64,000 bases of DNA from Arabidopsis thaliana (Eukaryota > Streptophyta > Magnoliopsida > Brassicales > Brassicaceae), in the NCBI RefSeq assembly GCF_000001735.4, contig NC_003075.7, forward strand, positions 18,291,001 to 18,355,000. Reading direction: 5' to 3'. The position numbers and the translations under genes were made by a program. Below the pieces are notes generated by a model. It was not told the DNA's origin. It made no database searches and saw only the letters and a program-made list of their open reading frames with translations. Shown here in pieces: positions 1 to 12,030 of the stretch (position 1 is its first letter; each line of letters opens with the position of its first letter).

Positions 1-267
1 TTTCCCTAAGATGGCATTTCAGTCAACATTCATATATGGTATTATATATAATGAAAATAAATAACTTTCTTAATTTCACGAAATGGAAAAGTTTAGTATA
101 GAAACAAATCTTTAGTCTCTTAATTTACTGGTGGCAGCAATAAAAGGGATATTAATATCTCTATCTACTTCTCTCAACTGTAACTGCCCATATATGTACC
201 ACTCCCTCGAGAGTATCACACAACATAAACCCAATCTCTCACTCAGACTAAGACAGAGTCAGAAACA

Positions 268-1772
268 ATGGCGAAATCTCCAGAAACAGAGCATCCGAAC
301 AAAGTCTTTGGTTGGGGTGCTAGAGACAAATCCGGTGTTCTCTCTCCTTTTCACTTCTCTAGAAGGTTTCCTTACTTCTCATCACTTCTTCTTGTTTCTT
401 TACCACCTTTTTCTTTTCCTGTTTATGTTAAAGAAATCTAAATTTGGTCCGAGATCTGTTACAAAGTTTTGCTGTTCGTTTCTCTGTTGTCTCTGATGAT
501 TGGTCTAATTTTTACTCTGCAGAGACAATGGTGAAAATGATGTGACAGTGAAGATCTTGTTCTGTGGAGTTTGCCACACTGATTTACACACCATCAAAAA
601 CGACTGGGGATACTCGTATTACCCAGTAGTTCCAGGGTAATCTCGAAACAAAATTTCAAACAGAGATATCGTATTTAACAAGTTTTCTATTATATAACAA
701 AACCTTGTATATTAATTAGGCATGAAATCGTTGGGATCGCTACAAAAGTTGGTAAGAACGTGACTAAATTCAAAGAAGGAGATCGTGTCGGAGTAGGAGT
801 GATCAGTGGCTCGTGCCAATCTTGCGAATCTTGTGACCAAGATCTTGAAAACTACTGTCCTCAAATGTCTTTCACATACAATGCGATTGGATCCGATGGA
901 ACCAAGAATTACGGTGGCTATTCGGAGAACATTGTGGTTGATCAACGGTTTGTTTTGCGGTTTCCGGAGAATTTACCGAGCGATTCGGGTGCGCCGTTGC
1001 TGTGTGCTGGAATCACTGTGTATAGTCCAATGAAGTATTATGGTATGACTGAGGCAGGGAAGCATTTAGGGGTTGCTGGACTTGGTGGGCTTGGTCATGT
1101 TGCTGTTAAGATTGGTAAAGCTTTTGGTTTGAAAGTTACTGTCATTAGTTCTTCTTCTACGAAAGCAGAGGAAGCCATTAATCATCTTGGTGCTGATTCG
1201 TTTCTTGTCACAACTGATCCTCAGAAAATGAAGGTAACGAGAGTGATTTTAAACTTGGTCCAATCCGGTTCAGTTCAGAAAGTAAAGAGAGTGACTTTAA
1301 CTTGGTTTTGTTTTGTATGGAAAACTTAGGCTGCAATTGGAACAATGGACTACATTATCGATACGATATCAGCAGTACATGCTCTGTATCCGTTGCTCGG
1401 TTTACTCAAAGTCAACGGAAAGCTCATTGCTTTAGGCTTACCTGAGAAGCCTCTCGAGCTACCAATGTTCCCTCTTGTTCTCGGTAAAGAAAAAAGGAAC
1501 ATCAGAAAACTTTTTTCTGCAATATCTTTTTTCGTGTAACACAAGTTAACTCGACTTACTGTTTTTTAGGAAGGAAAATGGTTGGAGGAAGTGACGTGGG
1601 AGGGATGAAGGAGACACAAGAGATGCTTGATTTCTGCGCTAAGCACAACATTACAGCTGATATTGAATTGATTAAGATGGATGAGATTAACACTGCGATG
1701 GAGAGGCTTGCTAAGTCTGATGTTAGGTACAGGTTCGTGATCGACGTGGCTAACTCCTTGAGCCCTCCATGA
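268..1772 (+). CDS. CAD9: Cinnamyl alcohol dehydrogenase family protein (CAD9)
   Basis: Five coding exons (268-365, 523-636, 720-1233, 1330-1483, 1570-1772) join in frame to 360 residues. It is a zinc-dependent medium-chain alcohol dehydrogenase; the family reduces cinnamaldehydes to monolignols with NADPH in the cytosol. Visible signatures are Cys47, His72-Glu73 and Cys166 as likely catalytic-zinc ligands, the structural-zinc cysteines 103, 106, 109 and 117, and the Rossmann GLGGLG loop at 191-196. The length is normal for the family. The start ([18 protein letters not shown]) fits CAD N-termini. An upstream ATG at 194 opens a different frame that overlaps this start (see findings). The paralogue identity as CAD9 is recall; the genuine lignin CADs are CAD4 and CAD5, so the physiological substrate of this one is less certain. 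It converges on the next gene, with 356 bp between the two stop codons. Confidence 0.95.
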
Positions 1773-2128
1773 ATGATCCGGATCTAAGAATTGAGCATTG
1801 AGGAGGCTTTAAATCTATGTCATAATCTTGGTGTTTGTTTGTGTCTCTCGAGTTATCTTCGTTTTCTGCTTTCGGTTTGAGAATCGGTTTCTTCTCAGAC
1901 AAGTTACCTTATTTCGTTGTTTTCTTCTCATGTTCTGTTTCCTGAGAGAAACTCTTTCTGATTCCAGATAAGACTTTGATCCATTTTCAGTTTGCTAATA
2001 ATATAAAGATGGGTCTAAAACCTAAACAGCTTTAAACTCTTTATGATTTTAAAGAATCTCAATATGCAGAATCATTGGATTGTGATCATTTAAACATGAG
2101 CGTTTATTAATTGATATGAAAGTTACTA

Positions 2129-2512
2129 TCAAACTATTTTGGGAGACGGAGCCGGAGAAGAGTCGCCGGAGTTTGGATTCTGACAAAAGCCACGAAGGAC
2201 ATTAGCTTCCTCAGGCGTAAATCCGAGAGAAGTGAGCATCGCCGGCCAGCAATTGGTGGTGATGATGTCTACGGATTCGCAACAACTAACACCAAGTTTT
2301 GTTTCACCGTTGAGGAAGAAGAGAACGATCTCGTTGGTGCATGATTTCAGCTCGTATAATGCGTTCCAGCATTCCATCAGTCCTCCACTTTGGAGCCTCG
2401 CAGCTATGTTGGTTGATGACTCCGCTGGGAGATCTCTACCGGAGACGGTGGTGTTTAGGAGGATGATGAGAAGTGTGACGGTGGAGAAGAGGAAAGTAGT
2501 GTTCGAAGCCAT
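2129..2512 (-). CDS. EC1.4: Egg cell-secreted protein 1.4
   Basis: An intron-free ORF of 127 residues. Residues 1-25 form a signal peptide (hydrophobic stretch TVTLLIILL, then VSG). The mature part has six cysteines (48, 58, 77, 78, 88, 110), the pattern of the prolamin-like/ECA1 gametogenesis family, with the paired Cys-Cys at 77-78. The family is known from egg cells: EC1 peptides are stored in vesicles, secreted on sperm arrival and needed for sperm activation and gamete fusion. The C-terminal tail is Ser/Pro-rich. A TATA box lies 57 bp upstream of the ATG. Assignment to the EC1.4 paralogue rests on position beside CAD9 and on recalled gene order. The closest alternative would be another EC1 member, of which Arabidopsis has five. 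Confidence 0.93.
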   Translation of the reverse strand: MASNTTFLFSTVTLLIILLNTTVSGRDLPAESSTNIAARLQSGGLMECWNALYELKSCTNEIVLFFLNGETKLGVSCCESVDIITTNCWPAMLTSLGFTPEEANVLRGFCQNPNSGDSSPAPSPKIV

Positions 2513-2568
2513 TGGTGTGGTTTTTGTTTGGAATTTTAGTGTGATTAGACTAGCTTGTGATGGTTTGG

Positions 2569-2576
2569 TATTTATA
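2569..2576 (-). promoter_or_regulatory. TATA box of EC1.4
   Basis: On the minus strand this reads TATAAATA, 57 bp before the EC1.4 start codon. That predicts transcription start near 2540 and a leader of roughly 30 nt. Confidence 0.7.
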
Positions 2577-2779
2577 GTGTGTTTGTGGAAGGATTTGTTG
2601 TGTTAGTGGATATTAAAGAGTAATTAAAAGGTTTATTAGTGGGGAGGGATAAGTGAAAGTAAATGATTAGTGGTGGATGGTGCGATTAAGGCTTCTGATG
2701 AAGATGAGTAACAGACAATGCATACGAAAGGTTTTACTTTTAATTTAAATATGTATTTGATGCAGCAAGAGCAACAAAA

Positions 2780-2851
2780 GTGGCTGTAGTTTAGTGGTAA
2801 GAATTCCACGTTGTGGCCGTGGAGACCTGGGCTCGAATCCCAGCAGCCACA
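2780..2851 (+). tRNA. tRNA-His (anticodon GTG)
   Basis: A full cloverleaf can be folded by eye. The acceptor stem GTGGCTG pairs with CAGCCAC (7 of 7). The anticodon stem CCACG/CGTGG encloses loop TTGTGGC with anticodon GTG. The T stem CTGGG/CCCAG encloses CTCGAAT. There is no intron. Base 73 is A, and no extra 5' G is needed in the gene, as expected for a eukaryotic cytosolic tRNA-His whose G-1 is added after transcription. A T-run at 2857-2860, followed by a second at 2863-2868, would terminate RNA polymerase III. It stands alone between EC1.4 and CESA2. Confidence 0.96.
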
Positions 2852-2856
2852 TTCTC

Positions 2857-2868
2857 TTTTGGTTTTTT
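2857..2868 (+). terminator. RNA polymerase III T-run terminator of tRNA-His
   Basis: Four Ts begin 6 nt after the discriminator base, and a further six Ts follow two Gs later. This is the usual Pol III stop signal. Confidence 0.7.
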
Positions 2869-5630
2869 GAAAAGAAATTTTTTTGGGCCTCCAAACTTTT
2901 AATTTTAAAGCGTTTTAAATGGATCTCCTTTGCAGATAATTAGTGGCCCACTATACTTTCCTAACAGCCCATATATTGGTATCTTTTTTTTTTTTTCCAC
3001 ATATATTGGTATCTATATATCTTATCTTACACTTTACCAATATTTTCATACTTAATCCTATGAAATTCTAGTTTTTCTGGTTATGGCACTAACTTAACAT
3101 ATATATTTTATATTTTCAATGTTTTTAAGAAAATGAAAATAGTAAATAATAAACAAGAGTAAATAAAAGAAAGCAAACAAAAAAAGAAAATAGCAACTGA
3201 AATGAGAAACAAGAGCCAAGAATAATTAAAGAAAAGTACGTAAAAGTGGTAAAAATTAAAATAGAGTTCAAAAAGAAGTGACTAAAACCCATACTACAAC
3301 TCTATAACCTCGTTTGGGTCTCGCTAGTTGGAACTTTGACTTTTGATGGCTCAATCATTAGGATTTATGCCTAACCTTAATTAGTTAACTCCTATGATTG
3401 GATGATCTAATTATAATTAATCGGTAAAGGCACTTTTATCATTGGAATTTTAATTAAATAACTGCGTACCTATATTAGTCGTTACATGTGATTACTGTAT
3501 CAGACTATCAGTGATAAACATAGGTTTTTCTTTTTTCTTAACATAACAACATGGAAAGAGGTTAAGCGCCAAAAATAAAAAAGACTTTCTAATCGTAAAA
3601 TAGCTAGTAGCTACCGACAGATTGTGAGTGCGAAACACACATAACACAGTAGATAAAATAATTGAAAAGTAGTTAAAATAGTTCTCTTCTGTTTTTTTTT
3701 TGAACCAGTTTTAACACGAAAGAAAAAGACACCAGTCATTGACCTATCATAATAATATACACAAGATTTGGCTTATTTAAATGTAATCCCGAAGAGCGAA
3801 TATTAAATACTCCTCTGGATAGCACAATAATTCGATTCTAACAATAAATTAGAATATATTGGGAAAAGTTTAACAATAAATTAGTACTAACTTTTTCCTG
3901 TGGATAGCACAATAATTCGATCCTAACAACAATGCCTGTCTATTTTAGTCGCCAGTTTCAAAATACTGCAATACAGTGAAAACATTTTAAAACACATGCT
4001 TCATCTTATCTTTTTGGCTATTCTTCACAGTGGTAAGTTTCCGTCGGTGCCGATATTATATGTTTGTGCTATTAATTAATCATGAATTGTATAAATTTCC
4101 AGATTTGTTGGTGGAGCCTTGTAGGCCATCAAAAGCTTTTGATTTTTGAACAAATAATGGCCCATATATCGACCGACGAATATTTGTACTCCCATGAATA
4201 CAACAATCTAGTTTCAAGTAAAAAGTGTTCAAAATATTTCAGATTTTTGTATCGTAGTTTTAAAAGACTAAACCAATTGTATAATTACATTTCTATTTTC
4301 CAGCTGCTTGGCCGGCTGATATGGCAATTTTTAGCAACATTTATATAGGAGCGTATTGTATATTTTTGTTCACCTGTGGCTATCTTGTATTCATTTTGAT
4401 AGAAAGACTAACTTTGTACCATTCAAATAATGATTCGGTTATCATTTCGCCATCAAATAATCGATTTATACCTAATACTGCGAAGATAGAGACATTTTAA
4501 CAATACTATTTACGATAGTTCGGTAGAATATAGTAATCTATGCATTGATGACATCGTCGGCTCTAATCAGCTTTTATAATGCTTATTAACATCATTATGG
4601 CATATTCATAATTTAATCGAAGTAACCTAGTTTATTTTAATGCATTTAGATCAATTAGATGGGGGAAAAACTATGTGATCTTTCAAATGTTGTTTGTTCA
4701 AAGCAGAATGATTTATGTGTTACGAATTCGCCAGAATAATTTTAATTTAGCCAACCAAAAAAAACATAATTTGTAAACTTTTTCCACGTTTTAAACTATT
4801 TGTGAAATGTCTCCAAAATGAAAGAAAAAGGTTATGCCACCGACAATATTTTCTACCTTGTACAAAGAAACAAATTGTTTATTCAAAGTTGGTTTGGAAA
4901 AGATACTGATCCAACGGTCACGGATTTGAATAACATTGTTTAGTTAATACAACCAAATTATTCTTATGCTATGTGTACCTACTTAGAAGCTTACACAGAA
5001 AAAAAAAAAAAAAAAAAAACTTCTAAACTTTGGTTTTCTTTTTTTTCCCATCATTTATAATATTCACGTGTTACATAATAATTTGGATGTATATAATAAA
5101 TGATCCAATAATTAACAAAATAAATCTGATCATCCAATCATAATAAAGTTGCGCATACTAAACAATATTTTATTTTCCTAAACACAACTTCTTTGATATA
5201 TGGATTGGTCGATAAGAATAATAAGATATGGGTTTTAATAGAAGACAATCAATCTTCAGGGGCTTTCTTGAAATTACAGCGTGGTAAAAAACAATGACAT
5301 CAATCTGGACCCGATCACGAGGACCCGGATCCGTATCGATAAACAGTGTAGCTTTCACTACCCCATTTTCCCAGAAACACCTCTCAAAAATTTCTCAAGA
5401 ACTTGTATAAATATCTCAGTTTCGTTCACGCAGTGTCTTTTTTATTTTTGTATTTCTTTTTTCATTGTTCACCAACTCCTCTTGAAGGTGGGACAGAGTC
5501 CAGCTCCACCACCACCATAGCCATCGCGTCGTTTTCTCCGGGACCCACTTATTTCGTGACGTTTCTCTCTTTGTATATACATACAATTGTTTTCAGTCTC
5601 AATTTGCTGTCCACATTTTAACACAACTCT
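2869..5630. other. Intergenic region upstream of CESA2
   Basis: AT-rich DNA with no convincing gene. It holds short direct repeats (a 15-bp unit near 2970 and 3000; the 29-bp pair at 3816 and 3901), a 21-base A-tract at 4999-5019, and chance ORFs. The longest of these, at 4082-4348, has the composition of translated AT-rich noise. The part nearest CESA2 (about 5300-5630) is less AT-rich and presumably contains its promoter. Confidence 0.6.
3816..3929 (+). repeat. Interrupted direct repeat, 29-bp unit
   Basis: A 29-bp segment beginning TGGATAGCACAATAATTCGA occurs at 3816-3844 and again at 3901-3929 with one mismatch. A 14-bp segment (TAACAATAAATTAG) also occurs twice, near 3839 and 3871. This looks like a small local duplication. 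Confidence 0.8.
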
Positions 5631-5959
5631 ATCTCAGGGGTGGTGTCTGAATCTCGTCTCTCTCATTCCTATTTATCCCAATCTAATCTATCACAAACCC
5701 TTCCACATTGCTTTTGTCAGTCTGTAAAATTCTCTTTGAATCAGTGAATCACTCACTTAAATCCAAAACAGTTTTTTTTTCTTTCTTTCTTTATTTGCTT
5801 GTTGTGGAATCAATAGCTGTCTCCGGGAAAATTCGTTTTTTTTCTCCTTCGGGATCTCTTTTTTTTTTTTTTTGGTTTTATTTAATAATTATCCCCGAGC
5901 CAACATTTATTGTCGATTCGGTTTATTTCGTCTCCTTCGTCTTCCACTCTTACTAGTGC

Positions 5960-6036
5960 ATGCTCTGAATCTGTATGTAATGGGAGTTCAACAGTCTGGA
6001 TCCATTATCCTAGCCGGGTCGGGTCAAGGTCTTTGA
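5960..6036 (+). other. Three upstream ORFs in the CESA2 leader
   Basis: Just before the CESA2 ATG are three upstream starts: ATG-CTC-TGA at 5960-5968, a start-stop ATG-TAA at 5975-5980, and an 18-codon ORF at 5980-6036 (MGVQQSGSIILAGSGQGL). The third shares its A with the last base of the TAA. It ends 41 nt before the CESA2 start and is out of frame with it. Their reading frames are certain. That they lie in the mature leader is inferred from their closeness to the start codon. Confidence 0.7.
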
Positions 6037-6077
6037 GTAAGAGAGACAATTCGTTTTGATTCGGTGTAGAAGACATC

Positions 6078-9000
6078 ATGAATACTGGTGGTCGGCTCAT
6101 TGCTGGCTCTCACAACAGAAACGAATTCGTTCTCATTAACGCCGATGAGAGTGCCAGAGTAAGAATAACTTTTGTATGAATTTGTGACGAAAAAAGTTTA
6201 ATTTTTTCTCTTTCTTTGGGATCTAGATTATGAGAATCTAGATGGAATATTTTGATCTGAAATTGGAAGTTTCTAGGGAGTAATGCCGCAACCCACATGT
6301 TCTGTTTTTTCTTTTTTCTTTTCTTCAAGTAGTGTTGCATGATTCATACGTGTCGGCAGAGATGTCCTGAGAACCGAATTCAATGTTGTAGCAGTAGCAA
6401 TAAGTTCAAAGAAAGTCCATTTTTTTATATTACTAATTCTGTTCTTGGTTTATTTGAGCTGGTCTTTATTGCATTTCACCTGGATTCAGATACTAATAAC
6501 TGTCTCAATTATGTAAAAATGACAACTTTATGAAATTCAGTTTCACAATTATGTAATTCATAATCGATGAATGTTTTCTTGAGTCTTTATCATCTTTAGG
6601 ATTTGATTAAGATGCAATTTGATGAAAATACTAAAAAGACTCATGTGTTCTCATTTCTCTATGTAGATACGATCAGTACAAGAACTGAGTGGGCAAACAT
6701 GTCAAATCTGTGGAGATGAAATCGAATTAACGGTTAGCAGTGAGCTCTTTGTTGCTTGCAACGAATGCGCATTCCCGGTTTGTAGACCATGCTATGAGTA
6801 TGAACGTAGAGAAGGAAATCAAGCTTGTCCTCAGTGCAAAACTCGATACAAAAGGATTAAAGGTAGTCCACGGGTTGATGGAGATGATGAAGAAGAAGAA
6901 GACATTGATGATCTTGAGTATGAGTTTGATCATGGGATGGACCCTGAACATGCCGCTGAAGCCGCACTCTCTTCACGCCTTAACACCGGTCGTGGTGGAT
7001 TGGATTCAGCTCCACCTGGCTCTCAGATTCCTCTTTTGACTTATTGTGATGAAGTGAGGAATCCAAATTGTTTGTTTTCTCTGACAATGTTGTTGCTTAG
7101 ATGATTCTTTTTCTTATTAGTCTATGTGTTTTCAGGATGCTGATATGTATTCTGATCGTCATGCTCTTATCGTGCCTCCTTCAACGGGATATGGGAATCG
7201 CGTCTATCCTGCACCGTTTACAGATTCTTCTGCACCTCGTATGTGTTTACTTTTATGATTCCTACAATTTTTCTTCTTATATGATTTGGTCACCTTCTAA
7301 TGAGTTATGAAATGGTTTTGTTTGTTGTTTTCAGCACAGGCGAGATCAATGGTTCCTCAGAAAGATATTGCGGAATATGGTTATGGAAGTGTTGCTTGGA
7401 AGGACCGTATGGAAGTTTGGAAGAGACGACAAGGCGAAAAGCTTCAAGTCATTAAGCATGAAGGAGGAAACAATGGTCGAGGTTCCAATGATGACGACGA
7501 ACTAGATGATCCTGACATGCCTATGTAAGTTGTTAAAATCTAACAAAAGTTCAGATGAAATGATGCTCTGAAATTTTGTGTTCAATGGTTTTGTTTTCTT
7601 ATTGTTGTTTAAACATTTTTCGTGCTAATTCAGGATGGATGAAGGAAGACAACCTCTCTCAAGAAAGCTACCTATTCGTTCAAGCAGAATAAATCCTTAC
7701 AGGATGTTAATTCTGTGTCGCCTCGCGATTCTTGGTCTTTTCTTTCATTATAGAATTCTCCATCCAGTCAATGATGCATATGGATTATGGTTAACGTCAG
7801 TTATATGCGAGATATGGTTTGCAGTGTCTTGGATTCTTGATCAATTCCCCAAATGGTATCCTATAGAACGTGAAACATACCTCGATAGACTCTCTCTCAG
7901 GTAACATAAACCTGAAAAGTTCTTGTCTGCAAATATTCATTTTTTACATTCCCAAAAATTTTTGAAACTCTATTTCTCTTACATAAGGTACGAGAAGGAA
8001 GGAAAACCGTCAGGATTAGCACCTGTTGATGTTTTTGTTAGTACAGTGGATCCGTTGAAAGAGCCACCCTTGATTACAGCAAACACAGTTCTTTCCATTC
8101 TAGCAGTTGATTATCCTGTGGATAAGGTTGCGTGTTATGTATCAGACGATGGTGCAGCTATGCTTACATTTGAAGCTCTCTCTGATACAGCTGAGTTTGC
8201 TAGAAAATGGGTTCCTTTTTGTAAGAAGTTTAATATCGAGCCACGAGCTCCTGAGTGGTATTTTTCTCAGAAGATGGATTACCTGAAGAACAAAGTTCAT
8301 CCTGCTTTTGTCAGGGAACGTCGTGCTATGAAGGTTTTCTTTGCTGCTTTTTCTCTTTCTGAGTATATCCTATCATAAAAGTGTTGTTTCAAGAATCTGA
8401 TTTACGTTTTTTGCTTGTTTGTTTGTTGCAGAGAGATTATGAGGAGTTTAAAGTGAAGATAAATGCACTGGTTGCTACTGCACAGAAAGTGCCTGAGGAA
8501 GGTTGGACTATGCAAGATGGAACTCCTTGGCCTGGAAACAACGTCCGTGACCATCCTGGAATGATTCAGGTAATGATGAGTTTGATTGAATAGGCAAAAA
8601 AAAAGCGGTTTTTGTCCTCTTCACTTTGTTTTCCTGGATCTGTTAAATTGGAATGAGCACTCTAGTTCTCAATATATCTTCAGACCGAAGCCTTTTTAAG
8701 AGATTTTGTAAATGACAGGTGTTCTTGGGTCATAGTGGAGTTCGTGATACGGATGGTAATGAGTTACCACGTCTAGTGTATGTTTCTCGTGAGAAGCGGC
8801 CTGGATTTGATCACCACAAGAAAGCTGGAGCTATGAATTCCTTGGTAAGTATAATGTGTTTCTTTATTTATGAATCTCTCTTTTCGGAGCCCTGACTTCT
8901 CATAAACTAAAACTCATCTTACTTCTTCTTGAAGATCCGAGTCTCTGCTGTTCTATCAAACGCTCCTTACCTTCTTAATGTCGATTGTGATCACTACATC

Positions 9001-10890
9001 AACAACAGCAAAGCAATTAGAGAATCTATGTGTTTCATGATGGACCCGCAATCGGGAAAGAAAGTTTGTTATGTTCAGTTTCCGCAGAGATTTGATGGGA
9101 TTGATAGACATGATAGATACTCAAACCGTAACGTTGTGTTCTTTGATGTATGTGTCCTTATCTCTTTTGCTTTGTTTCTGTTTATGTTTTAGTGCTTTTC
9201 CTCTTTTCTCATTTGATATTGTTTTGGTGTGGAAACAGATTAACATGAAAGGTCTTGATGGGATACAAGGACCGATATATGTCGGGACAGGTTGTGTGTT
9301 TAGAAGACAGGCTCTTTATGGTTTTGATGCACCAAAGAAGAAGAAACCACCAGGCAAAACCTGTAACTGTTGGCCTAAATGGTGTTGTTTGTGTTGTGGG
9401 TTGAGAAAGAAGAGTAAAACGAAAGCCAAAGATAAGAAAACTAACACTAAAGAGACTTCAAAGCAGATTCATGCGCTAGAGAATGTCGACGAAGGTGTTA
9501 TCGTCCCAGGTAAAAAAAGAAGGAAAAAAAAAACATTTCTTATTTGGTTTCTGTCTTGTTGAAAGTCTAAGTAGATCCTTTTGATTGTTAGTGTCAAATG
9601 TTGAGAAGAGATCTGAAGCAACACAATTGAAATTGGAGAAGAAGTTTGGACAATCTCCGGTTTTCGTTGCCTCTGCTGTTCTACAGAACGGTGGAGTTCC
9701 CCGTAACGCAAGCCCCGCATGTTTGTTAAGAGAAGCCATTCAAGTTATTAGCTGCGGGTACGAAGATAAAACCGAATGGGGAAAAGAGGTAGAAAACATT
9801 ACAAAGTTTTTCAACTTCTGAAAACTAGAAAAGTTCTTGTGATCTCATTCTTGCTGATAATCACACGCAGATCGGGTGGATTTATGGATCGGTGACTGAA
9901 GATATCCTGACGGGTTTCAAGATGCATTGCCATGGATGGAGATCTGTGTACTGTATGCCTAAGCGTGCAGCTTTTAAAGGATCTGCTCCTATTAACTTGT
10001 CAGATCGTCTTCATCAAGTTCTACGTTGGGCTCTTGGCTCTGTAGAGATTTTCTTGAGCAGACATTGTCCGATATGGTATGGTTATGGTGGTGGTTTAAA
10101 ATGGTTGGAGAGATTCTCTTACATCAACTCTGTCGTCTATCCTTGGACTTCACTTCCATTGATCGTCTATTGTTCTCTCCCCGCGGTTTGTTTACTCACA
10201 GGAAAATTCATCGTCCCTGAGGTAACTTAATGATAATCTCTGCATTTTCGGTTTATATTACTCAGTTTGGAGATGTTCTAAATGTTTTGTGTTTTGCTTT
10301 GACAGATAAGCAACTACGCAGGTATACTCTTCATGCTCATGTTCATATCCATAGCAGTAACTGGAATCCTCGAAATGCAATGGGGAGGTGTCGGAATCGA
10401 TGATTGGTGGAGAAACGAGCAGTTTTGGGTAATCGGAGGGGCCTCCTCGCATCTATTTGCTCTGTTTCAAGGTTTGCTCAAAGTTCTAGCCGGAGTTAAC
10501 ACGAATTTCACAGTCACTTCAAAAGCAGCAGACGATGGAGCTTTCTCTGAGCTTTACATCTTCAAGTGGACAACTTTGTTGATTCCTCCGACAACACTTC
10601 TGATCATTAACATCATTGGAGTTATTGTCGGCGTTTCTGATGCCATTAGCAATGGCTATGACTCATGGGGACCTCTCTTTGGGAGACTTTTCTTCGCTCT
10701 TTGGGTCATTGTTCATTTATACCCATTCCTCAAGGGAATGCTTGGGAAGCAAGACAAAATGCCTACGATTATTGTGGTCTGGTCTATTCTTCTAGCTTCG
10801 ATCTTGACACTCTTGTGGGTCAGAGTTAACCCGTTTGTGGCTAAAGGGGGACCAGTGTTGGAGATCTGTGGTCTGAATTGTGGAAACTAA
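6078..10890 (+). CDS. CESA2: Cellulose synthase A catalytic subunit 2
   Basis: Thirteen coding exons (6078-6158, 6667-7053, 7136-7238, 7335-7524, 7634-7900, 7988-8333, 8432-8569, 8719-8844, 8935-9147, 9239-9509, 9592-9788, 9871-10221, 10306-10890) join to 1084 residues. The enzyme polymerises UDP-glucose into beta-1,4-glucan at plasma-membrane rosettes. In order it shows an N-terminal RING-type zinc finger (Cys 39, 42, 58, 61, 66, 69, 81, 84), an acidic stretch, two membrane segments, the glycosyltransferase-2 core with DDG (Asp396-397), DCD (Asp563/565), TED (Asp784) and QVLRW (822-826), a Cys/Lys-rich class-specific region, then about six membrane segments and the C-terminal CGLNCGN. CESA2 is known as a CESA6-like subunit, partly redundant with CESA5, 6 and 9 in primary walls and seed coat. 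Nothing is truncated and all catalytic residues are present. Confidence 0.98.
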
Positions 10891-11911
10891 GATCCTCAGT
10901 GAAAGAAGAGCAAAGGAGTTTGTGTTGGAGCTTTGGAAGCAAATGTGTTGATGATGATGCAAGTGTGTTTGTAGACGAAGATGTGCAGTTTTTACTTTTT
11001 ACGACTTGTTAAACCTTTTTTGTTACCCCTAAATTAATTCTTTTGTTATCATGGTTATACTAATAGAATTGTTTGTTTTTCTTTTTTACATGTACTTTTA
11101 GTTATTCCGTAGTTATTGTATAATACTGATAACGATCATATATACACACTTTGTTAATAATGGATTTTAGTGTTGTTTTACACCTTCTTTGTAAATTAAA
11201 ACTTGTGTTAAACGATCATTTATATTTAAATCCGTCTGTTGCGGTGTGTGTGTGTTACGGATATAACTGTTTCAAAATTGTGATGTGATGTAGATAAAAC
11301 TTTTTGTTTTGAATGTTAAATTAAAATGACCGATTTGTAAATTTGTTCGAAATTTCTTTTGTTCATATTCGATCACAGATCATCACACATGAAAAAATAT
11401 GATTGGAAAGAACTGTTTCAATAGTAATTTAGTAATCTTAGAATGATTTTACTTAACCTGATCGAACGGCTGCGAAGCCACCGCATGTCCCACAGCGGAT
11501 GATGATGCGATTGAGATGAGAACACGTGGAATGCGGCAAAAGGGCCCCAAGACGTGTTTATTCCTTATCGATACCGGAATGGCTTTGCATGGACCCCACC
11601 AAATCGTATAATTGAAGTCAAACGCATCTCTCTCTCTTCAAAAAAAAATGGAAATTTTGTAAACCACTAAACCCCACCATATAAGTAACAGACAAAGTCG
11701 CAGGAGTCGTTGGATCAACCAAAACAAAGATTCTGAAACTTGGTCAATAGTTTTGACGGTTCCGGATCGTAATTAAAATATACTCGGTTCCATTGAATCA
11801 GGCATGGTTTATTAACTTTCCATATTATCTTCCTTTTGCAAAACCGACATTGTAGTTTCCTTTTTTCATTATTTCCATTTTCTTTTAAAGGGTTTTCCTT
11901 TTTGCTTCTGT
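10891..11911. other. CESA2 3' region and intergenic DNA
   Basis: The first 200-300 bases are probably the CESA2 3' untranslated region. The rest is AT-rich. A patch at about 11460-11600 is richer in GC and has an ACACGTGG G-box-like site near 11522, which may serve the small gene downstream. I see no ORF or RNA gene here. Confidence 0.5.
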
Positions 11912-11918
11912 TATATAA
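11912..11918 (+). promoter_or_regulatory. TATA box of the 12031 gene
   Basis: TATATAA sits 119 bp before the start codon at 12031, predicting transcription start near 11945. The leader in between has no ATG. Confidence 0.65.
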
Positions 11919-12030
11919 AAGACGACAAAACGAAACGATACAACAAAAAACAACAACAATACACGTAAACGTGATCAAAGTGGTCAAAAAGGAGACAAGA
12001 TAAATTCGATCGACAATCAGATATTCGAAA

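Noticed and set aside
4082-4348. 88-residue ORF upstream of CESA2
   Set aside because: It has an ATG start, but composition is that of translated AT-rich DNA. There is no promoter, domain or signal peptide.
5403-5956. Two T-rich ORFs before CESA2 (5403-5621, 5708-5956)
   Set aside because: They are Phe/Leu/Ser-rich translations of pyrimidine tracts, and the second has a non-ATG start. The region looks like promoter and leader.
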